A stretch of 64,000 bases of DNA, from assembly GCF_001278075.1 (NCBI RefSeq), contig NZ_CP011340.1, forward strand, positions 2,170,001 to 2,234,000, in the 5' to 3' direction. A program made the position numbers and the translations under genes. This document shows positions 18,237-25,902 of this stretch, piece by piece. The stretch comes from Streptomyces pristinaespiralis (lineage in GTDB: Bacteria; Actinomycetota; Actinomycetes; Streptomycetales; Streptomycetaceae). Each line of letters opens with the position of its first letter. Position 1 is the stretch's first letter. The notes under the pieces were generated by a model. The model did no database searches. It saw only the letters and a list, made by a program, of their open reading frames with translations, and was not told the origin of the DNA.

Positions 18237-19511
18237 TTACTTCCAGTCCTTCAGGAGCTTGCGGTAGGCGTCGCCCGCCGCCTTCGCGCCCTTCTCAGGG
18301 GTGGTCTGGCCGGTGAGGACCTTGGTGTACTCGGTGACGAGCGGGGCGAAGAGGCTGCCGGTCTCGGGGATCCAGGGGCGCTCGACGGCCTTGTCGACGA
18401 CCGGGCGGAAGAAGCCGACGATCTCGTTGCTCGCGACACCGGGCTGCGAGTAGACCGAGGTGCGGGTGGGGAGCAGGTTGAGCTCCTTGGCGACCTGGGC
18501 CTGGGTCTCTGCGGAGGTCATGTACTCGGTGAAGGCGTACGAGGCGTCCAGGTTCTTGGAGCCCGCGTAGACCGCGAGGTTGTGGCCGCCCTGCGGGGCG
18601 CCCTGGCCGGCCGAGCCGGCGGGCACGGGGGCGACACCGAGGTTGGCCTTGTCGGTGAACTCCGGGCCGGCGTAGGTGTCGGCGACGGCCCACGGGCCGT
18701 TGATCATCATGGCGACCTTGCCTTCCTTGAAGGCGGTCTGCATGTTGTTCCAGCCGTCGGTGGCGTCGGTCTTCGCGGCACCGGAGGTGACCAGGTCCTT
18801 GACGACCTTCATGGCCTTGACGCCGGACTCGTTGTCGACCGTGATGGTCTTGTTCTTCGCGTCGACCAGGTCGCCGCCCTCGCCGTAGAGGAAGGAGAGG
18901 AACCAGTAGGCGTCGTCGCCGCGGAGGTAGAGGCCGGTCTTGCCGGTCTTGTCCTTGATCGTGGCTGAGACGGTCTTCAGCTCGTCGATGGTCTTGGGGA
19001 CCTCGACACCGGCCTCCTTGAAGATCTTCTTGTTGTAGAAGATGCCCATGGAGTCGATGACCTGCGGCGCGGCGTAGGTCTTGCCGTTGTACTTGGTGGA
19101 GGCCGCGGCCTGCTTGAGGAAGTCGTCCTCGTCCTTCAGCGCGGCGGTGCCGTCGAGCGGCGCGAGGTAGCCGAGGTCGGCGAACTCGGGGGTCCAGGCA
19201 ACCTCGGAGCGGATGACATCGGGGGCGCCGGAGCCGGACTGGGCGGCGTTCTTGAACTTGTTCTGCGCCTCACCGAACGGCACGTTGACGTACTTGACGG
19301 TGACCTTCGGGTGCTTCTTGGTGAAGTCCTCGGCGATCTTCTTGAAGACCTTGTCCTCGCTGCCGACCGTCGAGGTGTCCCACCAGGTGACCGTGCCGCT
19401 GAGCTCGCCCGAGCTCTTCTTGCCGGTGTCGCCGCCGTCGTCCCCGCCGCACGCCGTCGCCGACACGGCCAGTGCCGAGACCAGAGCGATGGCCGCTATG
19501 CCACGCCGCAT
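18237..19511 (-). CDS. malE: maltose/maltodextrin-binding lipoprotein MalE
   Basis: 424 residues. Lipoprotein signal peptide MRRGIAAIALVSALAVSATA-C with the acylated Cys followed by GGDDGG. The rest is a type 1 family sugar-binding protein (TVTWWDTS at the start, KVAMMINGPWA in the middle). ATG 19511 is chosen over the longer open frame because it begins the signal peptide. It is the first gene of the malEFG-agl-malR2 operon, opposite malR, with CTTGC/GCAAG operators in the shared gap. It binds maltodextrins outside the membrane and delivers them to MalFG. Confidence 0.94.
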   Translation of the reverse strand: MRRGIAAIALVSALAVSATACGGDDGGDTGKKSSGELSGTVTWWDTSTVGSEDKVFKKIAEDFTKKHPKVTVKYVNVPFGEAQNKFKNAAQSGSGAPDVIRSEVAWTPEFADLGYLAPLDGTAALKDEDDFLKQAAASTKYNGKTYAAPQVIDSMGIFYNKKIFKEAGVEVPKTIDELKTVSATIKDKTGKTGLYLRGDDAYWFLSFLYGEGGDLVDAKNKTITVDNESGVKAMKVVKDLVTSGAAKTDATDGWNNMQTAFKEGKVAMMINGPWAVADTYAGPEFTDKANLGVAPVPAGSAGQGAPQGGHNLAVYAGSKNLDASYAFTEYMTSAETQAQVAKELNLLPTRTSVYSQPGVASNEIVGFFRPVVDKAVERPWIPETGSLFAPLVTEYTKVLTGQTTPEKGAKAAGDAYRKLLKDWK

Positions 19512-19627
19512 GTGAACTCCTTCAACTGATCCCGGAAGGGCGGAGGCGAAGACCTGCCTCCCGCCGTCCGCTCCCTCGCGGTGCCGGGTTGCCAGGAACG
19601 TAACAGGGCTGAAAACCATCGGAAAGA

Positions 19628-19650
19628 CCTTGCGGCAAATTTCTGCAAGG
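19628..19650. promoter_or_regulatory. MalR-type operator in front of malE
   Basis: Inverted repeat CCTTGC - 11 bases - GCAAGG, with an inner GGCAAA/TTTCTGC. It lies 117 bases before the malE ATG and matches the amlA operator half sites. Confidence 0.7.
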
Positions 19651-19755
19651 ACGGGTGATCGTTACATCCGCGTGTCCTGAGAGTTGCCGAAGGATCGCTT
19701 GACACCCTCCCTGTCACCGGACCACGCCCAGGGTGCGTCCCTGGGTGGGCCCCTC

Positions 19756-19780
19756 GCAAGCACTCCGCAAGGCTTTGCAG
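19756..19780. promoter_or_regulatory. second MalR-type operator, direct repeats
   Basis: GCAAG at 19756-19760 and again at 19767-19771 (11-base period), then CTTTGCAG. The direct repeats with about one helical turn suggest two regulator dimers side by side. The site lies about 130 bases before malR and could serve either promoter. Confidence 0.6.
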
Positions 19781-19905
19781 CGATGTGACAGGTTTCATGC
19801 CGGCGGACGCCCCGCCGGCGGCCCCGGCAACGACATGAGGCGATGAACCTGCCGATTCCCGCACCTGGTGGGCAATTGGACGTACGCCCGGTACAGTCCA
19901 CTCCC

Positions 19906-20940
19906 ATGACCGCGCGGCTCGCCGACATCGCAGCCCAGGCGGGGGTCAGTGAAGCCACAGTCAGCCGCGTGCTCAACGGCAAGCCCGGCGTGGCCGCGGC
20001 CACCCGCGAATCCGTCCTCGCCGCCCTCGACGTGCTCGGCTACGAACGTCCGGTGCGGCTGCGGCAGCGCAGCGCGGGCCTGGTCGGACTGATAACCCCC
20101 GAGCTGGACAATCCGATCTTCCCCGCCCTCGCCCAGGTCATCGGCCAGGCCCTGACCCGGCAGGGATACACCCCGGTGCTCGCCACCCAGACCCCCGGCG
20201 GGTCCACGGAGGACGAGCTCACCGAGATGCTGGTGGACCGCGGCGTCTCCGGCATCATCTTCGTCTCCGGACTGCACGCCGACACCACGGCCGACATGCA
20301 GCGCTACGACCAGCTGCGCGCCAAGGGTGTCCCGTACGTCCTGGTCAACGGTTTCTCGCCGAAGGTGCAGGCTCCCTTCGTCTCCCCCGACGACCGGGCC
20401 GCGATGCAGCTCGCCGTGACCCACCTCGCCTCGCTCGGGCACACCCGGATCGGCCTCGCGCTCGGCCCCAGGCGGTTCGTGCCGGTGCTGCGCAAGATCG
20501 AGGGCTTCCAGCTCGCGATGGAGGAGCGGCTCGGGCTGTCGCCGGAGGCGTCGCAGGAGCTGATCCAGCACTCCCTCTACACCCTGGAGGGCGGCCAGGC
20601 CGCCGCGGCGGCGCTGATCGCCAAGGGGTGCACCGCGATCGCCTGCGCCAGCGACATGATGGCGCTCGGCGCCATCAGGGCGGCCCGGCAGCAGGGGCTC
20701 CACGTGCCGAAGGACATCTCGGTGGTCGGCTTCGACGACTCGCCGCTCATAGCGTTCACAGATCCGCCGCTGACCACCATCCGCCAGCCCGTGCAGGCGA
20801 TGGGGCAGGCGTCGGTGCGCGCGCTGCTGGAGGAGATAGGGGGCACCCCCGCCCCGCACAGCGAGTTCGTGTTCATGCCGGAGCTGGTGGTCCGCGGTTC
20901 GACCGCCTCGGCGGCCAAGCGGACCGTTCCTATTCAGTGA
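19906..20940 (+). CDS. malR: LacI-family maltose regulator MalR
   Basis: 344 residues. LacI helix-turn-helix RLADIAAQAGVSEATVSR at 4-21, hinge DVLGYERPVRLRQR, then the effector domain with PELVVRGSTAS near the end. ATG 19906 gives the standard N-terminus. It is divergent from malE and should repress malEFG-agl and amlA in the absence of maltodextrin. The last residues (AKRTVPIQ) differ from those of the paralogue and the stop lies in the overlap with the TnpB-like gene, so the C-terminus may have been altered by insertion of that element. Confidence 0.93.
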   Translation: MTARLADIAAQAGVSEATVSRVLNGKPGVAAATRESVLAALDVLGYERPVRLRQRSAGLVGLITPELDNPIFPALAQVIGQALTRQGYTPVLATQTPGGSTEDELTEMLVDRGVSGIIFVSGLHADTTADMQRYDQLRAKGVPYVLVNGFSPKVQAPFVSPDDRAAMQLAVTHLASLGHTRIGLALGPRRFVPVLRKIEGFQLAMEERLGLSPEASQELIQHSLYTLEGGQAAAAALIAKGCTAIACASDMMALGAIRAARQQGLHVPKDISVVGFDDSPLIAFTDPPLTTIRQPVQAMGQASVRALLEEIGGTPAPHSEFVFMPELVVRGSTASAAKRTVPIQ

Positions 20941-21190
20941 GCAGGAGTGAGTCTTGGACCCATTCCTGGCCGCTGCGGGCACCCCGAACGGTGTTGGATG
21001 CCCTGGTTGCCCGCGTTCGTTCCGCGTCCGGGGGCACGCATCGTGTGCGTGGTCCGGGGATGCGGGGGCGGGTTTCCTCACGCCCGAGGGCGCCCGGGCC
21101 GGCCTGGACGGTCCGATGCCCCGCACGATCGCTCTGGTCGTGCGGGGGCGGTGTCGTCCGTCGCCGGATCGGGTGCCCTTGGGCGCGTCT
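20930..21190 (-). ncRNA. possible omegaRNA/reRNA region of the TnpB-like gene
   Basis: TnpB genes usually encode their guide RNA at and beyond their own 3' end. Here the reading frame continues about 85 codons past the last catalytic Asp with Arg/Pro/Thr/Gly-rich, non-globular sequence that ends EWVQDSLLLTE. I remember closely similar tails in other streptomycete TnpB-like proteins, which would fit conservation at RNA rather than protein level. The right end and guide start are not defined by sequence alone. Confidence 0.3.
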
Positions 21191-22525
21191 GCCGATCGCG
21201 ATGCTCGCGGCATCGTGACGGCTCATCTTGCGGGTGGGGCTGGTGAGGGGCTTCTGCCAGTGCTGCGCTCCCCACTTCGACGTGTAGGCCGGGTCCACGG
21301 CGATGATCGTCATGCCTGTCCGGTCGGCCATGGAAGTCAGCCGGGCGCGGAGGCGTCCGGTGGGCATGCCGGAGATGAGTTGCCGGAAGCGTCGTCGGCG
21401 GCCGTGTTTCTCCCTGGTCTTCTCGGCCTGGAAGTCGAGGTCCTCGACCGCGATCGCGGTGACGCCGCAGGAGTGGGCCCAGTGCAGGAGGCGGGTGAGG
21501 GCGTGCCGGACTTGGGCGTCGCGGTGGGGGGCACTGCCGGTCAGGTCGTAGGCGAAGCGGCGCGGGTTGCCGATGGGGTTGCCGTGGGTGTCCAGGCGCC
21601 AGGCGGCGAGGTGGTCGGCGTTGGTGTCCACCCCGATCACGCCGTGGGCGAGGGCGGCTTCGAGCGGCACGGTAGAGGTGGGTGGGATCTGCCAGGAGGC
21701 GGTGACGTACCAGCGGCCGCGTCCGGTGTCGTGGTGGATGCGGTAGGCCACGGCCCGGTTCGCCGCCACCCGGTCCGCCCACTCGGAGCCCCGGTGCGCA
21801 AACCGCGCACGCCCGGCGAGTACGTACCGGCCGTGCGCGGCGTTCGCCAGATGGGCCAGCGGGGCCGGGAGCTTGATGCTGACGTCGCCTTCGGGGGTGA
21901 TGCGGATCGTCTCGTTGCCGAACCTCTTCCCCGACTCACCATCCGCCTGGAAGAACCAGCGCTCGGCCTCCCACCGCCGGCGCCACTGGGCTGCGGTCAG
22001 CCCCGCATCGGCAAGGTGATGCCGGGTACGGGCCAGGCGTCGGCCGCCGCGCACCACACGCACCCGGCCCGCGTCCCGGTCGGCCCGCACCCGCCCAAGA
22101 CGGTCCTCCAGCACCCGCAGCCGCCGGGCCTTGGCATGCCACTCCCGCCGCGAACGGTAACCACCCGCGGCACGCTTCGTGCCCTTCGCCCCGACCGGCA
22201 GCGACAACCGGTGCGCAATCGTCCTGATCCCGGCTTCGAGGCCCTGGATGTGTGCGGCCTGCCCGCGCCGGGCCAGTGCCCACTGATCGTGCGTGGCCTT
22301 CGTGATCGACCCGGCCCACCTGGACGACGACACGCCCGTCAGGCCGCGCTTCCGGGCCGCCCACGACTCGGCGGAGTGCTCCAGCCCGTCAGCGCAGCGG
22401 ACCTTGAGATCACGCGAGGCCAGCGAGCCGAGATGCGCACCCACCAGCCGCAGCACCTCCTCGTCCCCGGCTGTCAGGCCCTTCAGCCGGTCACGGACCG
22501 CCACACCCGAAGGTCCGGTGACCAT
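20930..22525 (-). CDS. TnpB-like (IS200/IS605 accessory) RuvC nuclease, stand-alone
   Basis: 531 residues from ATG 22525 (frame open further upstream, but that part is Gly/Trp-rich and not protein-like). The C-terminal half is a RuvC fold: Asp300 in GVIGVDTNADH, Glu361 in AVEDLDF, Asp438 in SRHDAASIAIG, so the catalytic triad of TnpB is complete. The CxxC zinc ribbon normally lying between Glu and the last Asp is absent; YTSKWGAQHWQK stands in its place and has no cysteine. No tnpA is nearby. The N-terminal half (helical, basic) should bind the guide RNA and DNA. RNA-guided DNA cleavage is known for TnpB; for this zinc-less branch it is inferred. The gene converges on malR and overlaps it by 11 bases. 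Confidence 0.85.
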   Translation of the reverse strand: MVTGPSGVAVRDRLKGLTAGDEEVLRLVGAHLGSLASRDLKVRCADGLEHSAESWAARKRGLTGVSSSRWAGSITKATHDQWALARRGQAAHIQGLEAGIRTIAHRLSLPVGAKGTKRAAGGYRSRREWHAKARRLRVLEDRLGRVRADRDAGRVRVVRGGRRLARTRHHLADAGLTAAQWRRRWEAERWFFQADGESGKRFGNETIRITPEGDVSIKLPAPLAHLANAAHGRYVLAGRARFAHRGSEWADRVAANRAVAYRIHHDTGRGRWYVTASWQIPPTSTVPLEAALAHGVIGVDTNADHLAAWRLDTHGNPIGNPRRFAYDLTGSAPHRDAQVRHALTRLLHWAHSCGVTAIAVEDLDFQAEKTREKHGRRRRFRQLISGMPTGRLRARLTSMADRTGMTIIAVDPAYTSKWGAQHWQKPLTSPTRKMSRHDAASIAIGRRAQGHPIRRRTTPPPHDQSDRAGHRTVQAGPGALGREETRPRIPGPRTRCVPPDAERTRATRASNTVRGARSGQEWVQDSLLLTE

Positions 22526-22774
22526 GAACGGCGCCACCAACTCCCGCAGACCACCCACAGTGCCCACCCCCTCCGCACCGGACCACACACACCCGCCACC
22601 ACCCCCAACGACCCACCACCCGCAAAGGTCACCCATTCGACACACGAACCCCCATCCGCCCCGCGAGCCCTCACACACCACAGCCCACAACAACTCACCC
22701 CTACACGCCAGCACTCACACATACACGGTCACGCAGCAGCAGTTCACAACCCCTGGCCGGGACGGATCCGAGGG
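22526..22774. other. strongly strand-asymmetric C/A-rich leader of the TnpB-like gene
   Basis: Between the TnpB-like start and the sugar kinase the plus strand is made mostly of C and A with very few G (CACACACACCCGCC-like runs), unlike any other part of the window. Read on the gene strand it is G/T-rich. It may contain the element's left end and promoter. No gene is supported here. Confidence 0.6.
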
Positions 22775-23695
22775 ATGAGCGAGCCCCGGTACGACGTACT
22801 GGTCGTGGGCGGCACCGGCGTGGACACGATCGTCCGCGTCGACGCGCTGGAAGTGCCTCCGGGTGACTCGCTGTTCGTGCCCCCGGTGCGCGACTACGTG
22901 GGCCACACCGGCAACGGGGTGGCGCTGGGCTGGCGGGCACTGGGACTCGCCACCAAGTTCATCGACTTCCTGGGCGACGACGTCCAGGGCCGGACGGTGC
23001 TCGCCGCGTACGAGGAGCACGGGCTCGATTTCAGCCATGTCGTCTCCCCGCACGGCACACCCCGGGGCATCAACCTGGTCGACCCGCAGGGCCGCCGCTT
23101 CTCCTTCTACGACGGCCGCCACCCCGCCGACCTGCGGCTCCCGCGCGCCTTCTACCTGCCCTACCTGGAGCGCGCCCGGCACGTCCATCTGTCCATCGTC
23201 GGCCACAACCGCGACATGTACGAGGACATCCACCGGCTCGGCATCACCAGCTCCACCGATCTGCACGACTGGGACGGCCGCAATCCGCACCACCGCGACT
23301 ACGCCCTCGCCTCCGACTACGTCTTCCTGAGCGCCGCCGCGCTGCACGGCCGGCTCGAGCCGGTCCTGCACGGCATCATCGACCAGGGCCGGGCACGGAT
23401 GGTCGTGGCGACCGACGGCGCCGAGGGCTGCCATCTTCTGGTACGCGGTGAGGAGAAGGTCCGCCACTTCCCCGCCGTACGCCCGGAACGGCCCGTCGTC
23501 GACAGCAACGGGGCCGGGGACGCGTTCGTCACCGCGTTCCTGCACACGCTGTTCGAGGGCGGCGACGTGGAGCGGTGCGTGCTCGCCGGTTCCGTGTCGG
23601 GCGCCTTCGCGTGCGGCTCGGCCGGCACGCACACCGAGTTCATCGGCCTGCCGGAACTGCGCGCCGCGTGCGCGAGGGCGGCCTTCCCGGCCTGA
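22775..23695 (+). CDS. PfkB-family carbohydrate kinase
   Basis: 306 residues beginning MSEPRYDVLVVGGTGVDTIV, the PfkB first strand. The anion-hole and catalytic base motif DSNGAGDAF is near residue 245, and GNGVALGWRALGL is the N-terminal ribokinase signature. It should phosphorylate a sugar or nucleoside with ATP; the substrate is not evident. ATG 22775 is close behind GAGG. It lies between the TnpB-like gene and the convergent cebG, so it may serve the sugars imported nearby, or may be an older neighbour of malR now separated by the element. Confidence 0.88.
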   Translation: MSEPRYDVLVVGGTGVDTIVRVDALEVPPGDSLFVPPVRDYVGHTGNGVALGWRALGLATKFIDFLGDDVQGRTVLAAYEEHGLDFSHVVSPHGTPRGINLVDPQGRRFSFYDGRHPADLRLPRAFYLPYLERARHVHLSIVGHNRDMYEDIHRLGITSSTDLHDWDGRNPHHRDYALASDYVFLSAAALHGRLEPVLHGIIDQGRARMVVATDGAEGCHLLVRGEEKVRHFPAVRPERPVVDSNGAGDAFVTAFLHTLFEGGDVERCVLAGSVSGAFACGSAGTHTEFIGLPELRAACARAAFPA

Positions 23696-23703
23696 CCGGA
23701 TCG

Positions 23704-23767
23704 GGCCTGAGGGTGTGAGGCCTGAGGGTGTGGGGCCCGAAGGCGTGGGCCCGAACGGGCCCGAACG
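23704..23767. repeat. degenerate tandem repeat
   Basis: Units run head to tail after the kinase stop: two 15-mers GGCCTGAGGGTGTGA/G, a decayed copy GGCCCGAAGGCGTG, then two 10-mers GGCCCGAACG and a partial one. It lies in the 179-base gap between the convergent kinase and cebG genes. Confidence 0.7.
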
Positions 23768-23820
23768 GGTCCGGCCACCGACGGGCCCGGCCGAACGGCC
23801 GCGCCCGCCGGACGACATGC

Positions 23821-23863
23821 GCCGGGGCCCGCAGGGCGCCCCACGCGCCCCACAGGCCCCGGC
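23821..23863. terminator. hairpin between convergent kinase and cebG
   Basis: GCCGGGGC pairs with GCCCCGGC across a GC-rich loop that itself contains GGGCGCCC. It lies 12 bases from the cebG stop and could end both transcripts. Confidence 0.45.
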
Positions 23864-23874
23864 TCCCCTGCGTG

Positions 23875-24786
23875 TCAGCTCTTGACGGCCCCCGAGGTGA
23901 TGCCGCCGACGATGTGCTTGCCGAGGAGGGCGAACACCAGCAGCAGCGGCACGGTGGCGATGAACGCGCCGGTCAGCACGATCGCGTGGTTGACGGTGTG
24001 GTTGCCTGACCCGAGCCCGGCGAGAGCCACCTGGAGGGTGGGGGCGCCGTCCGGTGTGAGGGCGATGAACGGCCAGAAGAAGTCGTTCCACGCCTGCACG
24101 AATATCAGCATGCCGAGGACCGCCATCGCCGGCCGGGCGATGGGGAAGACGACGTGCCAGATGATGCGCAGGCTGTGCGCGCCGTCCATCCTGGCCGCCT
24201 CGATCAGCTCCACCGGCAGCGCCTCGAGCAGGTACTGCCGCATGAAGAACACACCGAAGGCGGCGACCAGGCTGGGCAGGATCACCGACTGGAGCTGGTT
24301 GACCCAGCCGAACTCGGTGATCAGCTGGTAGAGCGGGATGACGCTGAGCTGCGGCGGCACCGTCATCGTCGCCACCACGATCGCCAGGAGCACGTTGCGC
24401 CCCTTGAACCGCAGCTTGGCGAAGGCGAACCCGGCGAGCGTCGCGAAGAGCACCGTGCTCGTCGCGACCGCGGCCGCGACGATGGTCGTGTTGATCAGGG
24501 CCTCTCCCATGTCCACCTGGTTCCAGGCGATGGAGAGGTTGTTGAACAGTTCCTTGCCCGGCAGCAGCGGGCTCGGGGCCTGCACGACGCGCTCGCCGGT
24601 GTGGGAGGCGGCGACCAGGTTCCAGTACAGCGGGAAGAGGGAGACGACCGCGGCGAAGACCAGCAGCGCGTATGTCAGCGGACCACCGTGGTGCTGCCGG
24701 CCGGCCTTCTGGCCGAGCCGCCGCCTGCGGCCCCCGGTCGTGGTGGGCGCGGCGGGCGCCGCGGTCCTGTTCAGCACATGGCTCAT
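23875..24786 (-). CDS. cebG: cellobiose-type ABC transporter permease CebG
   Basis: 303 residues, six membrane helices, basic N-terminus (GGRRRRLGQKAGRQ). EAA loop: EAARMDGAHSLRIIWHVVFP. The start ATG 24786 overlaps the cebF stop as ATGA. Member of the MalG-like permease family; assignment to cello-oligosaccharides comes from the CebR-type box in front of the operon and the neighbouring cellulase and beta-glucosidase genes. An ATPase is missing here, as is usual for importers that share MsiK. Confidence 0.87.
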   Translation of the reverse strand: MSHVLNRTAAPAAPTTTGGRRRRLGQKAGRQHHGGPLTYALLVFAAVVSLFPLYWNLVAASHTGERVVQAPSPLLPGKELFNNLSIAWNQVDMGEALINTTIVAAAVATSTVLFATLAGFAFAKLRFKGRNVLLAIVVATMTVPPQLSVIPLYQLITEFGWVNQLQSVILPSLVAAFGVFFMRQYLLEALPVELIEAARMDGAHSLRIIWHVVFPIARPAMAVLGMLIFVQAWNDFFWPFIALTPDGAPTLQVALAGLGSGNHTVNHAIVLTGAFIATVPLLLVFALLGKHIVGGITSGAVKS

Positions 24787-25796
24787 GAGCGTGCCGCTCC
24801 GTTCTTCTTCTTCTTCTCGCTCGACCGGCTGAGCAGGCGCTGGATCAGTCCGATGGCCAGCAGCAGGAGCAGCATCACCCAGGCGATGGCGGACGCCTGA
24901 CCGAGTGCTCCGGTGACCCAGCCCTTCTCGTACATCAGCAGGCTCAGCGTCTGGTACTGGTTGCCGCTGCCGCCGCCGATGCCGAGGCTGCCACCGAAGA
25001 TCAGCGGCTCACCGAACAGCTGGGTGGCGCCGATGGTGGAGACGACGATGGTGAACAGGATCGTCGGCCTGATCGAGGGGATCGTGATGCTGATGAACTG
25101 CCGGAAGCGGGACGCCCCGTCGAGTGCGGCCGCTTCGTAGAGGTCGTTCGGCACGGCCTGCATCGCGGCCAGGTAGATGAGCGCGTTGTAGCCGGTCCAG
25201 CGCCAGGTGACGATCGTCGAGATGGCGATCTGGGCGGGCCACTTCTCGGTCTCCCAGTGGACCGGGTCGATGCCCACGTAACCGAGCAGCTGGTTGATCA
25301 TCCCGTAGTCGGTGTTGAACAGCTGCGCGAAGACGAGCGCGGCGGCCGCGATCGAGGTGGCGTACGGGGCGAGGATCGCCACGCGGTAGAAACCGCGGCC
25401 GCGGATGCGGTAGTTGAGCAGGTGCGCCAGGCCGAGCGCCATCAGCAGCTGCGGCACGGTGGAGATCACACCGATGGTGAACGTGTTCGCCAGGGCGTTC
25501 CAGAAGAAGTCGCTCTCCACGAGCCTGGTGTAGTTGTCCAGGCCCCGCCATTCGGCCTCGCCGCCCAGCTCCACCTTCTGCAGCGACAGCCAGCCGGTGT
25601 AGATGAGCGGGAAGAGACCGAAGGCGGCGAAGACGAGGAAGAACGGCGCTACATAGACGTACGGGGTCGCCTTGAGGTCGATGCGGTACAGGCGGCTGCG
25701 CCAGCCGGACGGGTCCCGGTGCTTGGGGGCCCTGGGCGCGCCGGAGGGGGCGGCAGTCACAGAGGCGCCCTTGTCGGGCTGGAGGGAGGTGGCCAT
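24783..25796 (-). CDS. cebF: cellobiose-type ABC transporter permease CebF
   Basis: 337 residues, six membrane helices, beginning about residue 48 (YVYVAPFFLVFAAFGLFPLI). EAA loop EAAALDGASRFRQFISITIP. It ends in a lysine-rich tail (SEKKKKNGAARS). It is coupled to cebG by ATGA and lies 106 bases after cebE, a gap that contains a stable hairpin. It forms the channel with CebG. Confidence 0.87.
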   Translation of the reverse strand: MATSLQPDKGASVTAAPSGAPRAPKHRDPSGWRSRLYRIDLKATPYVYVAPFFLVFAAFGLFPLIYTGWLSLQKVELGGEAEWRGLDNYTRLVESDFFWNALANTFTIGVISTVPQLLMALGLAHLLNYRIRGRGFYRVAILAPYATSIAAAALVFAQLFNTDYGMINQLLGYVGIDPVHWETEKWPAQIAISTIVTWRWTGYNALIYLAAMQAVPNDLYEAAALDGASRFRQFISITIPSIRPTILFTIVVSTIGATQLFGEPLIFGGSLGIGGGSGNQYQTLSLLMYEKGWVTGALGQASAIAWVMLLLLLAIGLIQRLLSRSSEKKKKNGAARS

Positions 25797-25862
25797 CAGG
25801 CGCCCTTTCCCTGGTGAGTGGTGACGGAACGGCGGATGGCTTCGACGGCACCCGCGAAGGGG

Positions 25863-25892
25863 CCGCCGGCTGCCGCGAAGGGCAGCCGGCGG
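25863..25892 (-). terminator. hairpin between cebE and cebF
   Basis: Perfect 12-base inverted repeat CCGCCGGCTGCC / GGCAGCCGGCGG with a 6-base loop. Placed between the binding protein and the permeases it is well suited to stop part of the transcripts or stabilise cebE messenger, giving an excess of binding protein; this is a common arrangement but inferred here. Confidence 0.6.
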
Positions 25893-25902
25893 AAGGCGGC
25901 GA

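Larger units (their letters stand above)
19512..19905. promoter_or_regulatory. divergent malE / malR promoter region
   Basis: This 394-base gap separates the divergent starts of malE and malR. It holds two clusters of CTTGC/GCAAG repeats (19628-19650 and 19756-19780) and no gene. The layout fits repression of malE and autoregulation of malR by the same protein. Confidence 0.7.
20930..22770 (-). mobile_element. IS200/IS605-like element containing only the TnpB-like gene (limits approximate)
   Basis: The TnpB-like gene plus its C/A-skewed upstream region interrupts the malR-to-sugar-kinase interval. No TnpA and no long terminal inverted repeats are visible, as expected for a non-autonomous IS605-type element. 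The right limit lies at or inside the malR 3' end, the left limit somewhere in 22530-22770; neither can be fixed from one copy. Confidence 0.45.

Noticed and set aside
22526..22714. N-terminal extension of the TnpB-like protein
   Set aside because: Residues encoded here are Gly/Trp/Cys-rich and reflect the G/T-rich leader; the protein-like part begins at 22525.
20954..22774. In-frame N-terminal extension of the PfkB kinase to a 913-codon protein
   Set aside because: The extra 607 codons are antisense to the TnpB-like gene; the kinase fold starts at 22775.
23704..23767. CRISPR-like array
   Set aside because: Units of 10-15 bases are contiguous with no spacers, and no cas genes are present.
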